Source: Caballeronia jiangsuensis (GTDB lineage: Bacteria > Pseudomonadota > Gammaproteobacteria > Burkholderiales > Burkholderiaceae). Taken from it: DNA of 64,000 nt. The notes below the pieces were generated by a model. It worked only from the letters and a program-made list of their open reading frames with translations, ran no database searches and was not told the DNA's origin. This document shows, one piece after another, positions 18,260 to 25,755 of the stretch (within the stretch, counting starts at the first letter, position 1; each line of letters opens with the position of its first letter). The position numbers and the translations under genes were made by a program. The stretch lies in the NCBI GenBank assembly GCA_000648925.1, contig JFHF01000019.1, positions 1 to 64,000 on the forward strand, given 5' to 3'.

Positions 18260-19234
18260 TTAGTAAGAGCTAAGGTCACGGATAATTGCGGAGCCCTCTT
18301 CAGCGCGAACTTCCAAGGTCGCCTCCCAATTGATCATATACTTATCATATGTACCTGTACGTGACAGCTTTTCCAGACCAACTGACTGCTTCTCAGCCAA
18401 TGCAAACTGCTTGGAATCCAGCAAGTATGCGTTTGTTGAGCTTACTTGTGACAGGACGATACTTGGAACAACGGTGATTGCACCGAAGTCTGTGTCATAC
18501 ACGTCGATAGCTGTATGGTATGTCTTGCTTTCCTTTGCCACGTCTTGGAACTTAGTAACGTTCTTGTTGAAACCTGAAACAGTTACTTTGCCCTTTGGTG
18601 AGACCAGGAATGTTGATGGTGTGCCACCCTTTGTGTACGCAGCTTGCATTGCGGAGACCAAGAGGTCTTCTGTCAATGGGCGTGCTGTACCGGCTGTGAT
18701 TGTTGGGTTAGCAAAGCTTGATGCTGTGCGTGAACCTGCAACAACGGAACCACCTGTACCGCACAGTGCGTTAGTAGCCAAGAAACCAGCAACGCCCAAC
18801 ATTGTGCGTGGGTTTGAACCTGAGCTATCACCTACACCACCTTGAACGCGTTCCAGAACGGTCGCTTCCATGTCCAGCTTGATAGCCTTGGTGTTGTTGT
18901 AGGTCAAACGTGCCAGTTCTGTCATGCCTGCTTCGTCGGATGACTTTTGTTGGTCAGCAACTGCGAAGACCTTTTGCAGGTTCTGTGTGTAGTTACCGAT
19001 ACGTGCAGCTTGTGTCTGTGCCTGTGTCACTGCGTCGATACCGTCGCTAACTGCGTTGTTTGGGTTAGCAACTGGCAAAGTGTCATGGACCCATTCGTGC
19101 AGCTTGTTATCAGCAGTTGTCTTGCCGATCATGTCCAAGAATGGTGTCTTATCTGGTGAGATATTCCAAATCTTGTCACCGAGGTCTTCGCGGTTTGTTT
19201 TTACTTCGTATGGTGTAACGATGTTATTAACCAT
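18260..19234 (-). CDS. Major capsid protein (SU10-like, DUF5309 type)
   Basis: A 324-residue capsid protein. It has the start typical of the SU10/DUF5309 group (NREDLGDKIWNISPDKTPFLDMIGKT), then EWVHDTL... and QVFAVADQQKSSDEAG-like segments. The middle is AMEATVLERVQGG-like, and the C-terminal section GAITVVPSIVL... AYLLDSKQFALA... MINWEATLEVRAE is the usual spine and E-loop region of HK97-fold proteins in this group. Placement directly after the scaffold gene and before portal, plus the strong terminator after it, fits the most highly expressed virion gene. The family name is from motif memory, but the capsid role is well supported. Confidence 0.88.
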   Translation of the reverse strand: MVNNIVTPYEVKTNREDLGDKIWNISPDKTPFLDMIGKTTADNKLHEWVHDTLPVANPNNAVSDGIDAVTQAQTQAARIGNYTQNLQKVFAVADQQKSSDEAGMTELARLTYNNTKAIKLDMEATVLERVQGGVGDSSGSNPRTMLGVAGFLATNALCGTGGSVVAGSRTASSFANPTITAGTARPLTEDLLVSAMQAAYTKGGTPSTFLVSPKGKVTVSGFNKNVTKFQDVAKESKTYHTAIDVYDTDFGAITVVPSIVLSQVSSTNAYLLDSKQFALAEKQSVGLEKLSRTGTYDKYMINWEATLEVRAEEGSAIIRDLSSY

Positions 19235-19263
19235 TTCTTATCCTTTTTATTTGGCTGATGGTT

Positions 19264-20364
19264 TTAGCGCTTGTTGCGCATTTGGTTCGTGAACATTGCT
19301 CTGAATGAATCAAAGTCTCCGTTCTGCTTAAATGCGTCGTTCAACGCCTTTTGGTGTCTTGCACCTGCTGTTTGTTCCTGACGCTTGTTGAAGCCAGGAT
19401 CAGCAGCTTGTGAAGCACCCGATGTCAAAGTCTTTCCAGTTGATGGCTTTGCCTTCTTCTGGTCTTTAGCTTTTACTGCCTGATCGTATTTCGCAGCCTT
19501 GTACACAACTTCAAGCATACGAGCATCCTGCAAACCATCTTGCTCCTGCGCTGTAAAGCCAGTTGTATCAAGGTAGTCTTGCATCAGCTTTTGGTCGCGG
19601 GTCAGTACTTCAGGATTCTTCCACTGTGGAAACTTCTTGAACACGATTGCTCGTTGTTCGCTTGTGTGTTTCTCGGCAGCCTGCTTTGTTTCAATCTCAC
19701 GCTGCTCGCGGATTTGTTCCTGATATGCCTTTGCGTTTGCCTGTTCTTGTTGCATTGCCAAGAAGTATTCTTTCTGTCGAATATACTCAGCGGGATCGTT
19801 CTGTAAGAGTGCGTTCCAATCAGGTTGACGAGCTTGCATCTGCTCGTTCATAAAATTCTGGTACTGTGCTAGCAGGCTATCAAGGGTGTCTCGGTCCTTT
19901 GTGTAGGCACCTTTCACCTCTTCCGCTTCTTTGCGCATTTTTGAAGCGGCTTCAAACTTGCTCTCGGACGCACGGTATTTTTGTGCATCAGCGATCAGTT
20001 CAGATTGCTTAACTTCGATCGTTTGTCCATCTACCTGAAGCTCGAATACAGGCTCTTCCTTGCTTTCCTCAGTGTCACTTGCTTTGGTATCGTTTGAATC
20101 GCTGCTTGCTTCGTCTGTATCTAGGTCGGTTGAGTCGTCTTCAAGATCACTAATGTCAACGGAGTCTGCGTCATCATTGGCTTCTGTTTCAGCCTTTGTT
20201 TCTGCTTTAGCTGGTTCTGTTGTTTCAGAACTCTTGCTGTGCTTCTCGTTGAAATAGCGGATAAAGTCGTCCTCGCTAAGGGCACCGCCAACATTACCGC
20301 CGTGGCTTTCTCGAGATGCGCTCTCAATTGGCTCATTGGTAGGTGAAGTATTTTCTGGTTCCAT
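19264..20364 (-). CDS. Scaffolding protein
   Basis: A 366-residue, highly charged protein. Residues 1-105 are acidic and disordered (repeated Asp/Glu/Ser/Thr). Residues 115-250 are coiled coil (ASKMRKEAEEVKGAYTKDRDTL, QIREQREIETKQAAEKH). A PQWKNPEVLTRDQKLMQDYL segment lies around 255, and the C terminus is basic (NDAFKQNGDFDSFRAMFTNQMRNKR). This layout and the position between terL and the capsid gene are classic for internal scaffolds that guide procapsid assembly. A TTATAAATAA sequence lies between its ribosome site and ATG. Confidence 0.85.
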   Translation of the reverse strand: MEPENTSPTNEPIESASRESHGGNVGGALSEDDFIRYFNEKHSKSSETTEPAKAETKAETEANDDADSVDISDLEDDSTDLDTDEASSDSNDTKASDTEESKEEPVFELQVDGQTIEVKQSELIADAQKYRASESKFEAASKMRKEAEEVKGAYTKDRDTLDSLLAQYQNFMNEQMQARQPDWNALLQNDPAEYIRQKEYFLAMQQEQANAKAYQEQIREQREIETKQAAEKHTSEQRAIVFKKFPQWKNPEVLTRDQKLMQDYLDTTGFTAQEQDGLQDARMLEVVYKAAKYDQAVKAKDQKKAKPSTGKTLTSGASQAADPGFNKRQEQTAGARHQKALNDAFKQNGDFDSFRAMFTNQMRNKR

Positions 20365-20367
20365 CGT

Positions 20368-20377
20368 TATTTATAAT
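20368..20377 (-). promoter_or_regulatory. TTATAAATAA element before scaffold gene
   Basis: Read on the minus strand, TTATAAATAA lies four bases before the scaffold ATG and after an AAGGA-like ribosome site. It matches the promoter-like core seen elsewhere in the prophage, but this close to the start it may only be an AT-rich spacer. Confidence 0.3.
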
Positions 20378-20388
20378 CCTTATAGGGT

Positions 20389-21837
20389 TTAATACCTGAA
20401 CACCGTGCTATTACGGTGTACTGCTTGTCTGTTGCGCTCTCTGAGCGTATCAGTCAGTTTTGCTCTCTCGACAGCCAGATATCGGAACGCATCTGCGCCG
20501 TGTGAAAAGATGTCATGGACGGTATTGCTAAAGCTTCCGTCCGAATTCTCTTTGTATCGGTATCGTTTCAAGCACTCGATCAACTTGGTACAGTCTTGAT
20601 CAATCCACACGTTGGGGAACATAACGCGGGCTGCTTGGATACCGTTACCTTCGTTATTGGCTGGCATAATGTTCACCTTCCAGCCATATTCCTTCATGTA
20701 TTTTTCTGGTGTGCCGAGTTTGTAATCTCGATGTGTAGCGTCATGCGGGAGATTCACTGTTCCCCAGCTAGCCACACCTTTTTCTCTGCCCCACTCTCGA
20801 ATCTGCTCGTTGTACCAGCCAATCTCTTTACCCCGATTCTCGATATATCCAACAATGCGTACTTCGCTCAAGTGGGTCTGGACTAAGATAATCGCCATGT
20901 TGTCGCCTACGCCCAAGTCCCAGAACTGGTGTACGGCTTTCAGCGGATCGACTGAGACGCGGGTGATACGGTTTTGCTCGTATGCAGTGGATACCTCGTT
21001 GAAGTACACAGAACCGACCAGTGCTGGCAGTACCTTGCCTTCCCAAATCCATTCGTATTGATCGACTGGCAACCTGGCCTTGTCTTCAAGGCGTTCCTCG
21101 TCGATTGCGTCGATGAACCAAGGGTTGTGCTGGAAGTTCACCCATATGTCGCAGACGCGATCATTCTTGTTAAGCACGTAGCGCTGATAGACGGCATCGC
21201 TGTCTTGCTGTGGGTTCCATGTAAAGAAGAAGCGTGCTCCTTCGTTACGCACAACAGTAGGGATTAAGACTTGCAGGCTTCGTTCTGTCAGTGCTCTTGC
21301 TTCTTCGCCCCAACATAAGTCAACGTCGGAGAACGACTTGATGTTTTCGACCGTTTGATCACGCAAGCCCTTGAACATCACGATAGAGCCGTTACGACCG
21401 CGTATCTCGTTCTCGGTTGAGTTATCGAAGAAGGATTCAAGCCCGAGCTTTTCGATCTGCTTCTTTAGTGTTGCGTAGACTGACTGCTTGATACTGTTCT
21501 GTACTTCTCGGAAGCAGAGAATGCGGAGAGCCCTGTGATACATAGTCAGCACCACGATCATGCCGACCGTATCGGTCTTCATCCCTGCACGACCGCCACG
21601 CATGGAGACGAAACGATACTTGGGATCAAACAGAGGCATGAAGTTCTCTGTCATGGTGATACCTGCGTCATGGCAGACACCACCTACCCGCTTGCCTGTT
21701 GCGTCGATCACGTACAGCAGTTCTTCTTTGCGACTGGCTCTATAGACACCAATGCGGAACTCGCGGGGTTGTTCTAGCTCTTTTACTTGAGCCAGTAGCT
21801 TGCTGGCTTGCTCTAACCTCTTCAACAACGCACTCAT
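20389..21837 (-). CDS. terL: Terminase large subunit
   Basis: A 482-residue packaging motor with ATPase and nuclease domains. The Walker A region is GGRAGMKT at residues 81-88, with Met where Gly or Ser is usual before the Lys. The Walker B-like segment DVDLCWGEEA (171-180) ends in paired Glu. The nuclease domain starts at about 300 with FWDLGVGDN (Asp307), the typical RNase H-fold acidic strand. An N-terminal extension of about 70 residues precedes the ATPase. It cuts concatemeric DNA and pumps it through the portal. Its ATG overlaps the terS stop (ATGA), so the two subunits are translationally coupled. Confidence 0.92.
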   Translation of the reverse strand: MSALLKRLEQASKLLAQVKELEQPREFRIGVYRASRKEELLYVIDATGKRVGGVCHDAGITMTENFMPLFDPKYRFVSMRGGRAGMKTDTVGMIVVLTMYHRALRILCFREVQNSIKQSVYATLKKQIEKLGLESFFDNSTENEIRGRNGSIVMFKGLRDQTVENIKSFSDVDLCWGEEARALTERSLQVLIPTVVRNEGARFFFTWNPQQDSDAVYQRYVLNKNDRVCDIWVNFQHNPWFIDAIDEERLEDKARLPVDQYEWIWEGKVLPALVGSVYFNEVSTAYEQNRITRVSVDPLKAVHQFWDLGVGDNMAIILVQTHLSEVRIVGYIENRGKEIGWYNEQIREWGREKGVASWGTVNLPHDATHRDYKLGTPEKYMKEYGWKVNIMPANNEGNGIQAARVMFPNVWIDQDCTKLIECLKRYRYKENSDGSFSNTVHDIFSHGADAFRYLAVERAKLTDTLRERNRQAVHRNSTVFRY

Positions 21838-22283
21838 TTACCAAGCAAGCCCTTCAATGCCTGCTCAAGCTCTTCCAGACGCTTAGTTTGTTCGGCTTGT
21901 TCGTGTACTGTTGCGATGTGTTTAATCGCGCTGATGATCTCCATACCGACGTCTGGCGGCAGATCGCCGGTTGCAATCGCTTCCATTACCACTTCGCATT
22001 TCTCGTGATATGGGAGGCTTCGGTCGTACTGCCATTGAACTGGTGGGAGAGTTGTGCGTGCTGTAGGGATAGCCGCTTTCAGATAGACGTCGAGCAGCTC
22101 TTTGTTCTTCTTTACGAGAGCTTGATCGACGATGTAGTCCCAGAGGTCATCTTCTGACCAACCTAGGTTGCTGCGCTTTAACGCGTCAATTGCTTTAGTC
22201 TTTGGCGACTTACCGCGAGTGTTGCCGGGTGTTGGTTGGCTCTGCGGTGTAAAAGCGTTTGTTGGTGGTTTGTTATTCGCCAC
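21834..22283 (-). CDS. terS: Terminase small subunit
   Basis: A 149-residue protein starting at GTG (22283), preceded by a good GAGGAGA ribosome site. The first 30 residues are basic and Pro/Thr-rich. A helical DNA-binding part (AIDALKRSNLGWSEDDLWDYIVDQALVKKNKELLDVYLKAAIP) follows, and the C terminus is a Leu-zipper-like helix (EQAEQTKRLEELEQALKGLLGK). It recognises the packaging site and oligomerises. It is the first gene of the virion operon, preceded by a terminator at 22352-22378 and GCTAAATAA at 22338-22346, which probably form its start signal. Confidence 0.85.
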   Translation of the reverse strand: MANNKPPTNAFTPQSQPTPGNTRGKSPKTKAIDALKRSNLGWSEDDLWDYIVDQALVKKNKELLDVYLKAAIPTARTTLPPVQWQYDRSLPYHEKCEVVMEAIATGDLPPDVGMEIISAIKHIATVHEQAEQTKRLEELEQALKGLLGK

Positions 22284-22337
22284 TTATGGTTCTCCTCGCT
22301 GTGACCGCCTAATAGGTGGGTCAAGTGGGTTAGAACC

Positions 22338-22346
22338 TTATTTAGC
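22338..22346 (-). promoter_or_regulatory. TAAATA-type promoter-like element before terS (GCTAAATAA)
   Basis: On the minus strand GCTAAATAA lies 55 bp before the terS start codon and six bases after the terminator stem. The eight bases GCTAAATA also precede the portal gene and the 77-residue gene at 27299 on this strand, and the helicase gene on the plus strand. It is the best candidate for the main late promoter of the virion operon. Confidence 0.62.
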
Positions 22347-22351
22347 AAGCG

Positions 22352-22378
22352 AAAAAAAGGCCCCTTGTGGGAGGGGCC
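22352..22378 (-). terminator. Terminator upstream of terS
   Basis: Read on the minus strand, a GGCCCC/GGGGCC stem with an 8-base loop is followed by seven T. It sits between the 105-residue membrane protein gene and terS, and separates the accessory genes from the virion operon. Confidence 0.85.
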
Positions 22379-22401
22379 AAAGAGAGTACTACTGGGGGTT
22401 C

Positions 22402-22719
22402 TTACAGTACGTGCATCGCAACTATGTAACCGACACCAAGCAGGAAGCCTGCAATGATCAACGGCAAGCAACGCAGGAAGATGACTAGCGCACAGGCCAA
22501 CACAACGAGCAGCGGTCTAACTATCAGCATGTAGCCGTAGTACAGACCAACAGGAGCGCCTACTAGGCCGATCACCCAATAGTCGCTAGTGCTGCGAACT
22601 GGTTCTGTGAACATCATGTAGATCACGCAGAAGCCAGTGAAGATGTAGATCAACAGCGCGTATATAGCTGCTGTCTCTAGCGCTTGCCGCCACCAGTTGT
22701 TGTTTGCCGCAGTATGCAT
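22402..22719 (-). CDS. Small phage membrane protein (possible holin)
   Basis: A 105-residue integral membrane protein. Hydrophobic segments lie at about 15-37 (AAIYALLIYIFTGFCVIYMMF), 47-60 (VIGLVGAPVGLYYGYM) and 62-105 (two close segments, LLVVLACALVIFL and LIIAGFLLGVGYIVAM). The short N terminus is polar. No family was recognised. It lies just upstream of the virion operon terminator, next to other small genes. Its size and topology would fit a holin or a superinfection-exclusion protein. Neither is demonstrated, and no endolysin gene lies nearby. Confidence 0.6.
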   Translation of the reverse strand: MHTAANNNWWRQALETAAIYALLIYIFTGFCVIYMMFTEPVRSTSDYWVIGLVGAPVGLYYGYMLIVRPLLVVLACALVIFLRCLPLIIAGFLLGVGYIVAMHVL

Positions 22720-22791
22720 CTCGTTACACCTTCTAGTTATGTGTTTATCTATGCGTCGAGCTTACATAGGAACCAAATGAAATCAAGAGCC

Positions 22792-23217
22792 TTAGTCTAT
22801 GGCTCTGTATATTTGTCGTGCCTCTGCGTGTGTTGCCGCATAGTCGCGCAACTGCTCCCAGTTCTTGATCAGCAATTCAGTTAGCGCTTCATCCTTGCCG
22901 CTTGTCTCAAACATCAGGTTGTTGAGCACAAACAGCGTGAACACGATGCCGGCCGCATCGCTACTCATTTCCCCTTCGAACCCGTTTCCCCATACGCAGA
23001 CTTTCATGCGTGCTGGGTTGACTGGTGCTGCATACCCGCATCCGTTGCTGACCTTCATGTACTCCCAGTAGCCGCCCTTGTACGTCTCTGCGGCAAGTTG
23101 CTCTGCTGTGTGGTACAGCAGCGCTTCAGCTTTCATCATCAGCTTCAGGCCGAACACCTTGGGCAAAAACGTCAAGCGCTCTACCATAGGGACAGGAGTT
23201 GCTACGATCTCAGCCAT
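22792..23217 (-). CDS. KlcA/ArdB family antirestriction protein
   Basis: A 141-residue protein (ATG at 23217; an upstream GTG at 23244 is possible) matching the KlcA/ArdB family along most of its length. Recognisable parts are RLTFLPKVFGLKLMMKAEAL, the GGYWEYMKVSNGCGY core, MKVCVWGNGFEGEMSSDAAGIV, and the ending LRDYAATHAEARQIYRAID. Length equals the family norm. These proteins block type I restriction without copying DNA and are common on plasmids, so the gene would protect incoming phage DNA. It is read leftward among other small accessory genes. Confidence 0.88.
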   Translation of the reverse strand: MAEIVATPVPMVERLTFLPKVFGLKLMMKAEALLYHTAEQLAAETYKGGYWEYMKVSNGCGYAAPVNPARMKVCVWGNGFEGEMSSDAAGIVFTLFVLNNLMFETSGKDEALTELLIKNWEQLRDYAATHAEARQIYRAID

Positions 23218-23275
23218 GTTGTGATCCAAGTTGTTTAGGATCACAGATGGTATAGCCTACTTTGGATTCAATCAC

Positions 23276-23605
23276 CTATACTTGGTCGTAGTAGTCACCG
23301 TGCAGCAGCTTGAACATGATCGCTTCCGCATCGTCAGCAAACTCAATGTCCTTGAGCAGGCGGACCGGTATTTCAACAGGGGAGCCATACACAGTGTAGG
23401 CGCATCTGAGTACCGCTGAGTTCGGTGGTGTGCTGTTAAGGTCGATACTTCCAAAGTGGTGTTGGAAATCTGCATCTAAGACGGTATGAATCACTTGATT
23501 GTCGTTCAACCATTCGTGCGCGATCACCAGGCTCGCGAGTAATTGCATTTCAAAGTATCGTTCGCGTGCTTCTACGTATGGCTTGGGTCTGAATGTATAG
23601 CTCAT
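23276..23605 (-). CDS. Small phage protein, FKL-type C-terminal motif family
   Basis: A 109-residue soluble protein. Mixed alpha/beta segments (YFEMQLLASLVIAHEWLNDNQVIHTVL) are followed by VEIPVRLLKDIEFADDAEAIMFKLLHGDYYDQV. The ending repeats the D-x-A-E-A-x-x-FKL pattern of the prophage's small-protein family. The start is preceded by an AATAATAACGAA leader. It diverges from the zinc-ribbon gene at 23632, with only 26 bases between starts, so the two share a promoter region. Function unknown. Confidence 0.6.
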   Translation of the reverse strand: MSYTFRPKPYVEARERYFEMQLLASLVIAHEWLNDNQVIHTVLDADFQHHFGSIDLNSTPPNSAVLRCAYTVYGSPVEIPVRLLKDIEFADDAEAIMFKLLHGDYYDQV

Positions 23606-23631
23606 TTCGTTATTATTTTATGGAGGTCGCT

Positions 23632-23841
23632 ATGCTCACTTCGGATCAGTGGCGGCAGCGAACGGTTGATGAAGGCATTGTTCGTTGCCCTGCTTGCGAC
23701 AGCTTGAGCGTCACTATGGGCGCTTGTGCTGTTGGTGCGTACACGGTGTACCAAGAGTATGTCTGCGAGAGTTGCCAGTACGAGTTTCAGGCCATGTACG
23801 GCCTGATCGGTTGCGTGCCTGGGAACAACAGCGAAGCCTAG
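23632..23841 (+). CDS. Small zinc-ribbon protein
   Basis: A 69-residue protein starting at the ATG that follows a strong GGAGG ribosome site (23622-23626). Two Cys pairs, CPAC near residue 17 and CESC near 45, are spaced as in a zinc ribbon. Between them is a beta-prone segment (LSVTMGACAVGAYTVYQEYV). It is on the plus strand inside a run of minus-strand genes, divergent from the 109-residue gene. Its stop overlaps the stop of the convergent gene at 23838. Zinc ribbons of this size bind nucleic acid or partner proteins; no specific role is known. Confidence 0.7.
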   Translation: MLTSDQWRQRTVDEGIVRCPACDSLSVTMGACAVGAYTVYQEYVCESCQYEFQAMYGLIGCVPGNNSEA

Positions 23842-24161
23842 TCCATGTAATGCGCGAACGCTGCCTTGAATGCGTCTGTATCAACACTGCCGTCCAAAGG
23901 CAGCAACACGGTAAGACGGTAGAACTCATCTTCGTTTTCGAAGAAGTGTCGGCTTATCGAGTGCGTGAACTCGTCGTCAGCGTCTTCACGGTCACTGTAG
24001 TAGTCGCTACCAAGCTCGATCTCAACCGGGTGTTGGAACAGAAACTTTGCATCAGGTGCGTTCTTGGATAGCCAGACGTATAGATCGTCTTTGATAGTCG
24101 GACACAAGGTGGCTTGCGAATAGCCGAAGCACGAGTGAAGATCGAATGCAAAGTAGTTCAT
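23838..24161 (-). CDS. Small phage protein, related C-terminal motif
   Basis: A 107-residue acidic protein (ATG at 24161 overlaps the stop of the HNH gene as ATGA; the upstream alternative lies inside that gene). It contains YYSDREDADDEFTHSISRHF and ends LLPLDGSVDTDAFKAAFAHYMD, a variant of the D-x-DA-F-x-x-x-F ending found in several small genes here. No membrane segment. Translational coupling to an HNH gene probably reflects insertion of the endonuclease gene just upstream rather than a shared role. Confidence 0.6.
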   Translation of the reverse strand: MNYFAFDLHSCFGYSQATLCPTIKDDLYVWLSKNAPDAKFLFQHPVEIELGSDYYSDREDADDEFTHSISRHFFENEDEFYRLTVLLPLDGSVDTDAFKAAFAHYMD

Positions 24162-24862
24162 TCTTGTTCGCCTCGCTTGCTGCAATTTGGGCACTGATCG
24201 AGGGAATGGTAATAGCCCAGATCGAATGCGGAATGCTTACACCCGGCATCTCTACAAAACTGTTCATAATCCGCAAGAGCACTTTCGTAGCGCTGTCGTG
24301 GTGTTTGTTCGCCTCGCTTGCCAGTCTCGTTAGCGTGCTGCTGAAACTTATCAAGTACAGCGCAGAAGTCCGCAAGGGTGATAGCAAGTGCATCGTCGTT
24401 CAAATGCTTGCGATACTTACCGCTCAGTGTCCGCGAAATCGATGACTGGTCGATTCCGTAAACGTCAGCGATATAGATGTTTTGTATGGTAGGAAATATC
24501 GATTTAAGCAGTCTTATTCCTACAGCATCAGCATTGCTCATCTTACTTTTACCCGCACGACCCTTCCTTGCCATATCTGTCATGTTGTCTGCATTGGTTC
24601 CTAGCCACAGATGTTCCGGATTAATGCAGCAACGGTTATCGCAACTATGACATACAAGCATCCCCTTCGCGATTGGCCCTTTAAAGCACATGTAGCTCAA
24701 TCTGTGGGCAAGGTTTGTTCCATGCTCCTTGCGCCAGACACCAGCGAGACCGTACCCGTCACCGTCAGTACGTGCTGTCCACTCCCAGCATCCTGTCTCA
24801 CTAACTTTTACTCGATCTTTCAAATAGGTGTCGAGCTTTCCTTTCTTTGATTTATTTGCCAT
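24158..24862 (-). CDS. HNH endonuclease with helix-turn-helix segment
   Basis: A 234-residue protein. The N-terminal 50 residues (GCWEWTARTDGDGYG) and the core LVCHSCDNRCCINPEHLWLGTNADNMTDM (about 68-98) are typical of HNH_3 homing enzymes, with paired CxxC/CC zinc ligands and the catalytic His. Residues about 115-150 form a helix-turn-helix (LLKSIFPTIQNIYIADVYGIDQSSISRTLSG) that would help target recognition. The last 60 residues contain two more Cys pairs (CRDAGC, CPNC). It starts after an AATAATAAA leader and is coupled to the downstream 107-residue gene. Likely a selfish endonuclease. Confidence 0.85.
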   Translation of the reverse strand: MANKSKKGKLDTYLKDRVKVSETGCWEWTARTDGDGYGLAGVWRKEHGTNLAHRLSYMCFKGPIAKGMLVCHSCDNRCCINPEHLWLGTNADNMTDMARKGRAGKSKMSNADAVGIRLLKSIFPTIQNIYIADVYGIDQSSISRTLSGKYRKHLNDDALAITLADFCAVLDKFQQHANETGKRGEQTPRQRYESALADYEQFCRDAGCKHSAFDLGYYHSLDQCPNCSKRGEQE

Positions 24863-24891
24863 TTTATTATTTTATTTTTCAGCTTTGCTAC

Positions 24892-25044
24892 CTAATCGGT
24901 ATTGTTACTTTTGTCTTTGTTATCTGCAAATTTATTTTTGCGGGGCTTATACTTTCCCCTCTTCTTTCCAAGTTTTGCTTGGCGCATCTTCTCTATCGAT
25001 TCCGCAGTATGCGGAACGCCCTTTCGGTTCCCCGTTTTGTTCAT
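24892..25044 (-). CDS. Stand-alone NUMOD3-type DNA-binding mini-protein
   Basis: A 50-residue basic protein. The ATG at 25044 was chosen because an AGGAGG ribosome site lies eight bases upstream; longer frames have no such site. The sequence GVPHTAESIEKMRQAKLGKKRGKY is a NUMOD3-like motif normally found as a DNA-binding module in GIY-YIG or HNH homing endonucleases. Here it stands alone, with a Lys-rich tail and no nuclease domain. It is preceded by CTACAACATAAATA at 25065-25078. It could be a remnant of a homing endonuclease or a small nucleic-acid binder. Confidence 0.65.
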   Translation of the reverse strand: MNKTGNRKGVPHTAESIEKMRQAKLGKKRGKYKPRKNKFADNKDKSNNTD

Positions 25045-25064
25045 TGGGTTTCCTCCTGCACTTC

Positions 25065-25078
25065 TATTTATGTTGTAG
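25065..25078 (-). promoter_or_regulatory. Promoter-like element CTACAACATAAATA (minus strand)
   Basis: This 14-base element reads leftward toward the NUMOD3-type gene and lies 20 bp before its ATG. Exact copies occur at 29746-29759 (plus strand) and 31265-31278 (minus strand). All three precede phage genes, and each contains the ATAAATA core. Confidence 0.6.
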
Positions 25079-25101
25079 AAACCAGCGCTCGCCAAGGCCC
25101 C

Positions 25102-25110
25102 AATAAATAG
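25102..25110 (+). promoter_or_regulatory. Promoter-like element AATAAATAG (plus strand)
   Basis: AATAAATAGTC lies 44 bp before the plus-strand gene at 25155. The same ATAAATAGTC occurs at 31301-31310. In both places it is divergent from a CTACAACATAAATA element about 25-30 bp away, forming a paired divergent control region. Confidence 0.55.
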
Positions 25111-25154
25111 TCCGTGGATACATCTGGTAATCTTTTTCCAGAGAGGGATTTGGT

Positions 25155-25532
25155 ATGAGTGAGAAGCAGAAGGATTGGAATGGCGTTGAACGCCGCAGAA
25201 CAGCAGCACAGGTAGCAGAGCAAGCTGAAACAGATTTAGAGAAGCACGTCGTAGAATGTTCGGCGCGTTATATCGTGCTAAAGAATCAAGTAGAGTCTCA
25301 AGGCGAGCAGATCGCCAAGATTGATGAGACTGTTGGGAAGATTGACGACAAGCTTGATAATCTGGCTATCAGCTTCAATGCAAGCGTTGATACCAAGCTG
25401 GACAAGATTAAAGAAGAAATGGCCGTGCTAGCCAAGGGATGGTCGGACAAGTGGAATGACGCGCTGCTATGGTTGCTCGGAGCTTGTATCGCCATCATTG
25501 GATGGGGCATCGAGCACTACATCATCAAGTAA
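25155..25532 (+). CDS. Membrane-anchored coiled-coil protein (holin-accessory type)
   Basis: A 125-residue protein. Residues 1-35 are charged. Residues 40-95 form a coiled coil (ILKNQV... IAKIDETVGKIDDKLDNLAISF... LDKIKEEMAVL). Residues 100-122 are a single membrane segment (DALLWLLGACIAIIGWGIEHYII). This layout resembles phage XhlA-type or other lysis-accessory membrane proteins. It is on the plus strand with its own promoter-like element, inside a minus-strand region, and converges on the 76-residue gene with an 8-base overlap. A lysis role is possible but unproven. Confidence 0.6.
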   Translation: MSEKQKDWNGVERRRTAAQVAEQAETDLEKHVVECSARYIVLKNQVESQGEQIAKIDETVGKIDDKLDNLAISFNASVDTKLDKIKEEMAVLAKGWSDKWNDALLWLLGACIAIIGWGIEHYIIK

Positions 25533-25755
25533 GCGGAACGACCGTCCAACTGTACTTGTGCAGGAGCGCCTTCTGTCGCGCATCCTCAATATCAAACAGA
25601 ACACGCAGAAACACTTCCTTGGGCAAGCCTTCTAACAGTGCCTTATAGTCTGCGATCTGCGTGTCTGCGTACGAATCAATATCTGCAATAGACCACTTGT
25701 CGTATAGGCCCATGTATCGCAGCTTGCGTAGCACCTCGTAATCGAGAACGCTCAT
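25525..25755 (-). CDS. Small phage protein, unknown
   Basis: A 76-residue soluble helical protein (VLRKLRYMGLYDKWSIADIDSYADTQIADYKALLEGLPKEVFLRVLFD). Its ATG overlaps the stop of the 95-residue gene (ATGA), so it belongs to that operon. No family was recognised and no distinctive motif is visible. Confidence 0.55.
   Translation of the reverse strand: MSVLDYEVLRKLRYMGLYDKWSIADIDSYADTQIADYKALLEGLPKEVFLRVLFDIEDARQKALLHKYSWTVVPLT

Noticed and set aside
22402..22719. Firm assignment of a holin
   Set aside because: Size and topology fit, but there is no endolysin neighbour and no family motif, so only a possibility is recorded.
24892..25209. A 105-residue form of the NUMOD3-type protein
   Set aside because: The longer start lacks a ribosome site and crosses both promoter-like elements. 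The ATG at 25044 has AGGAGG at the right distance.
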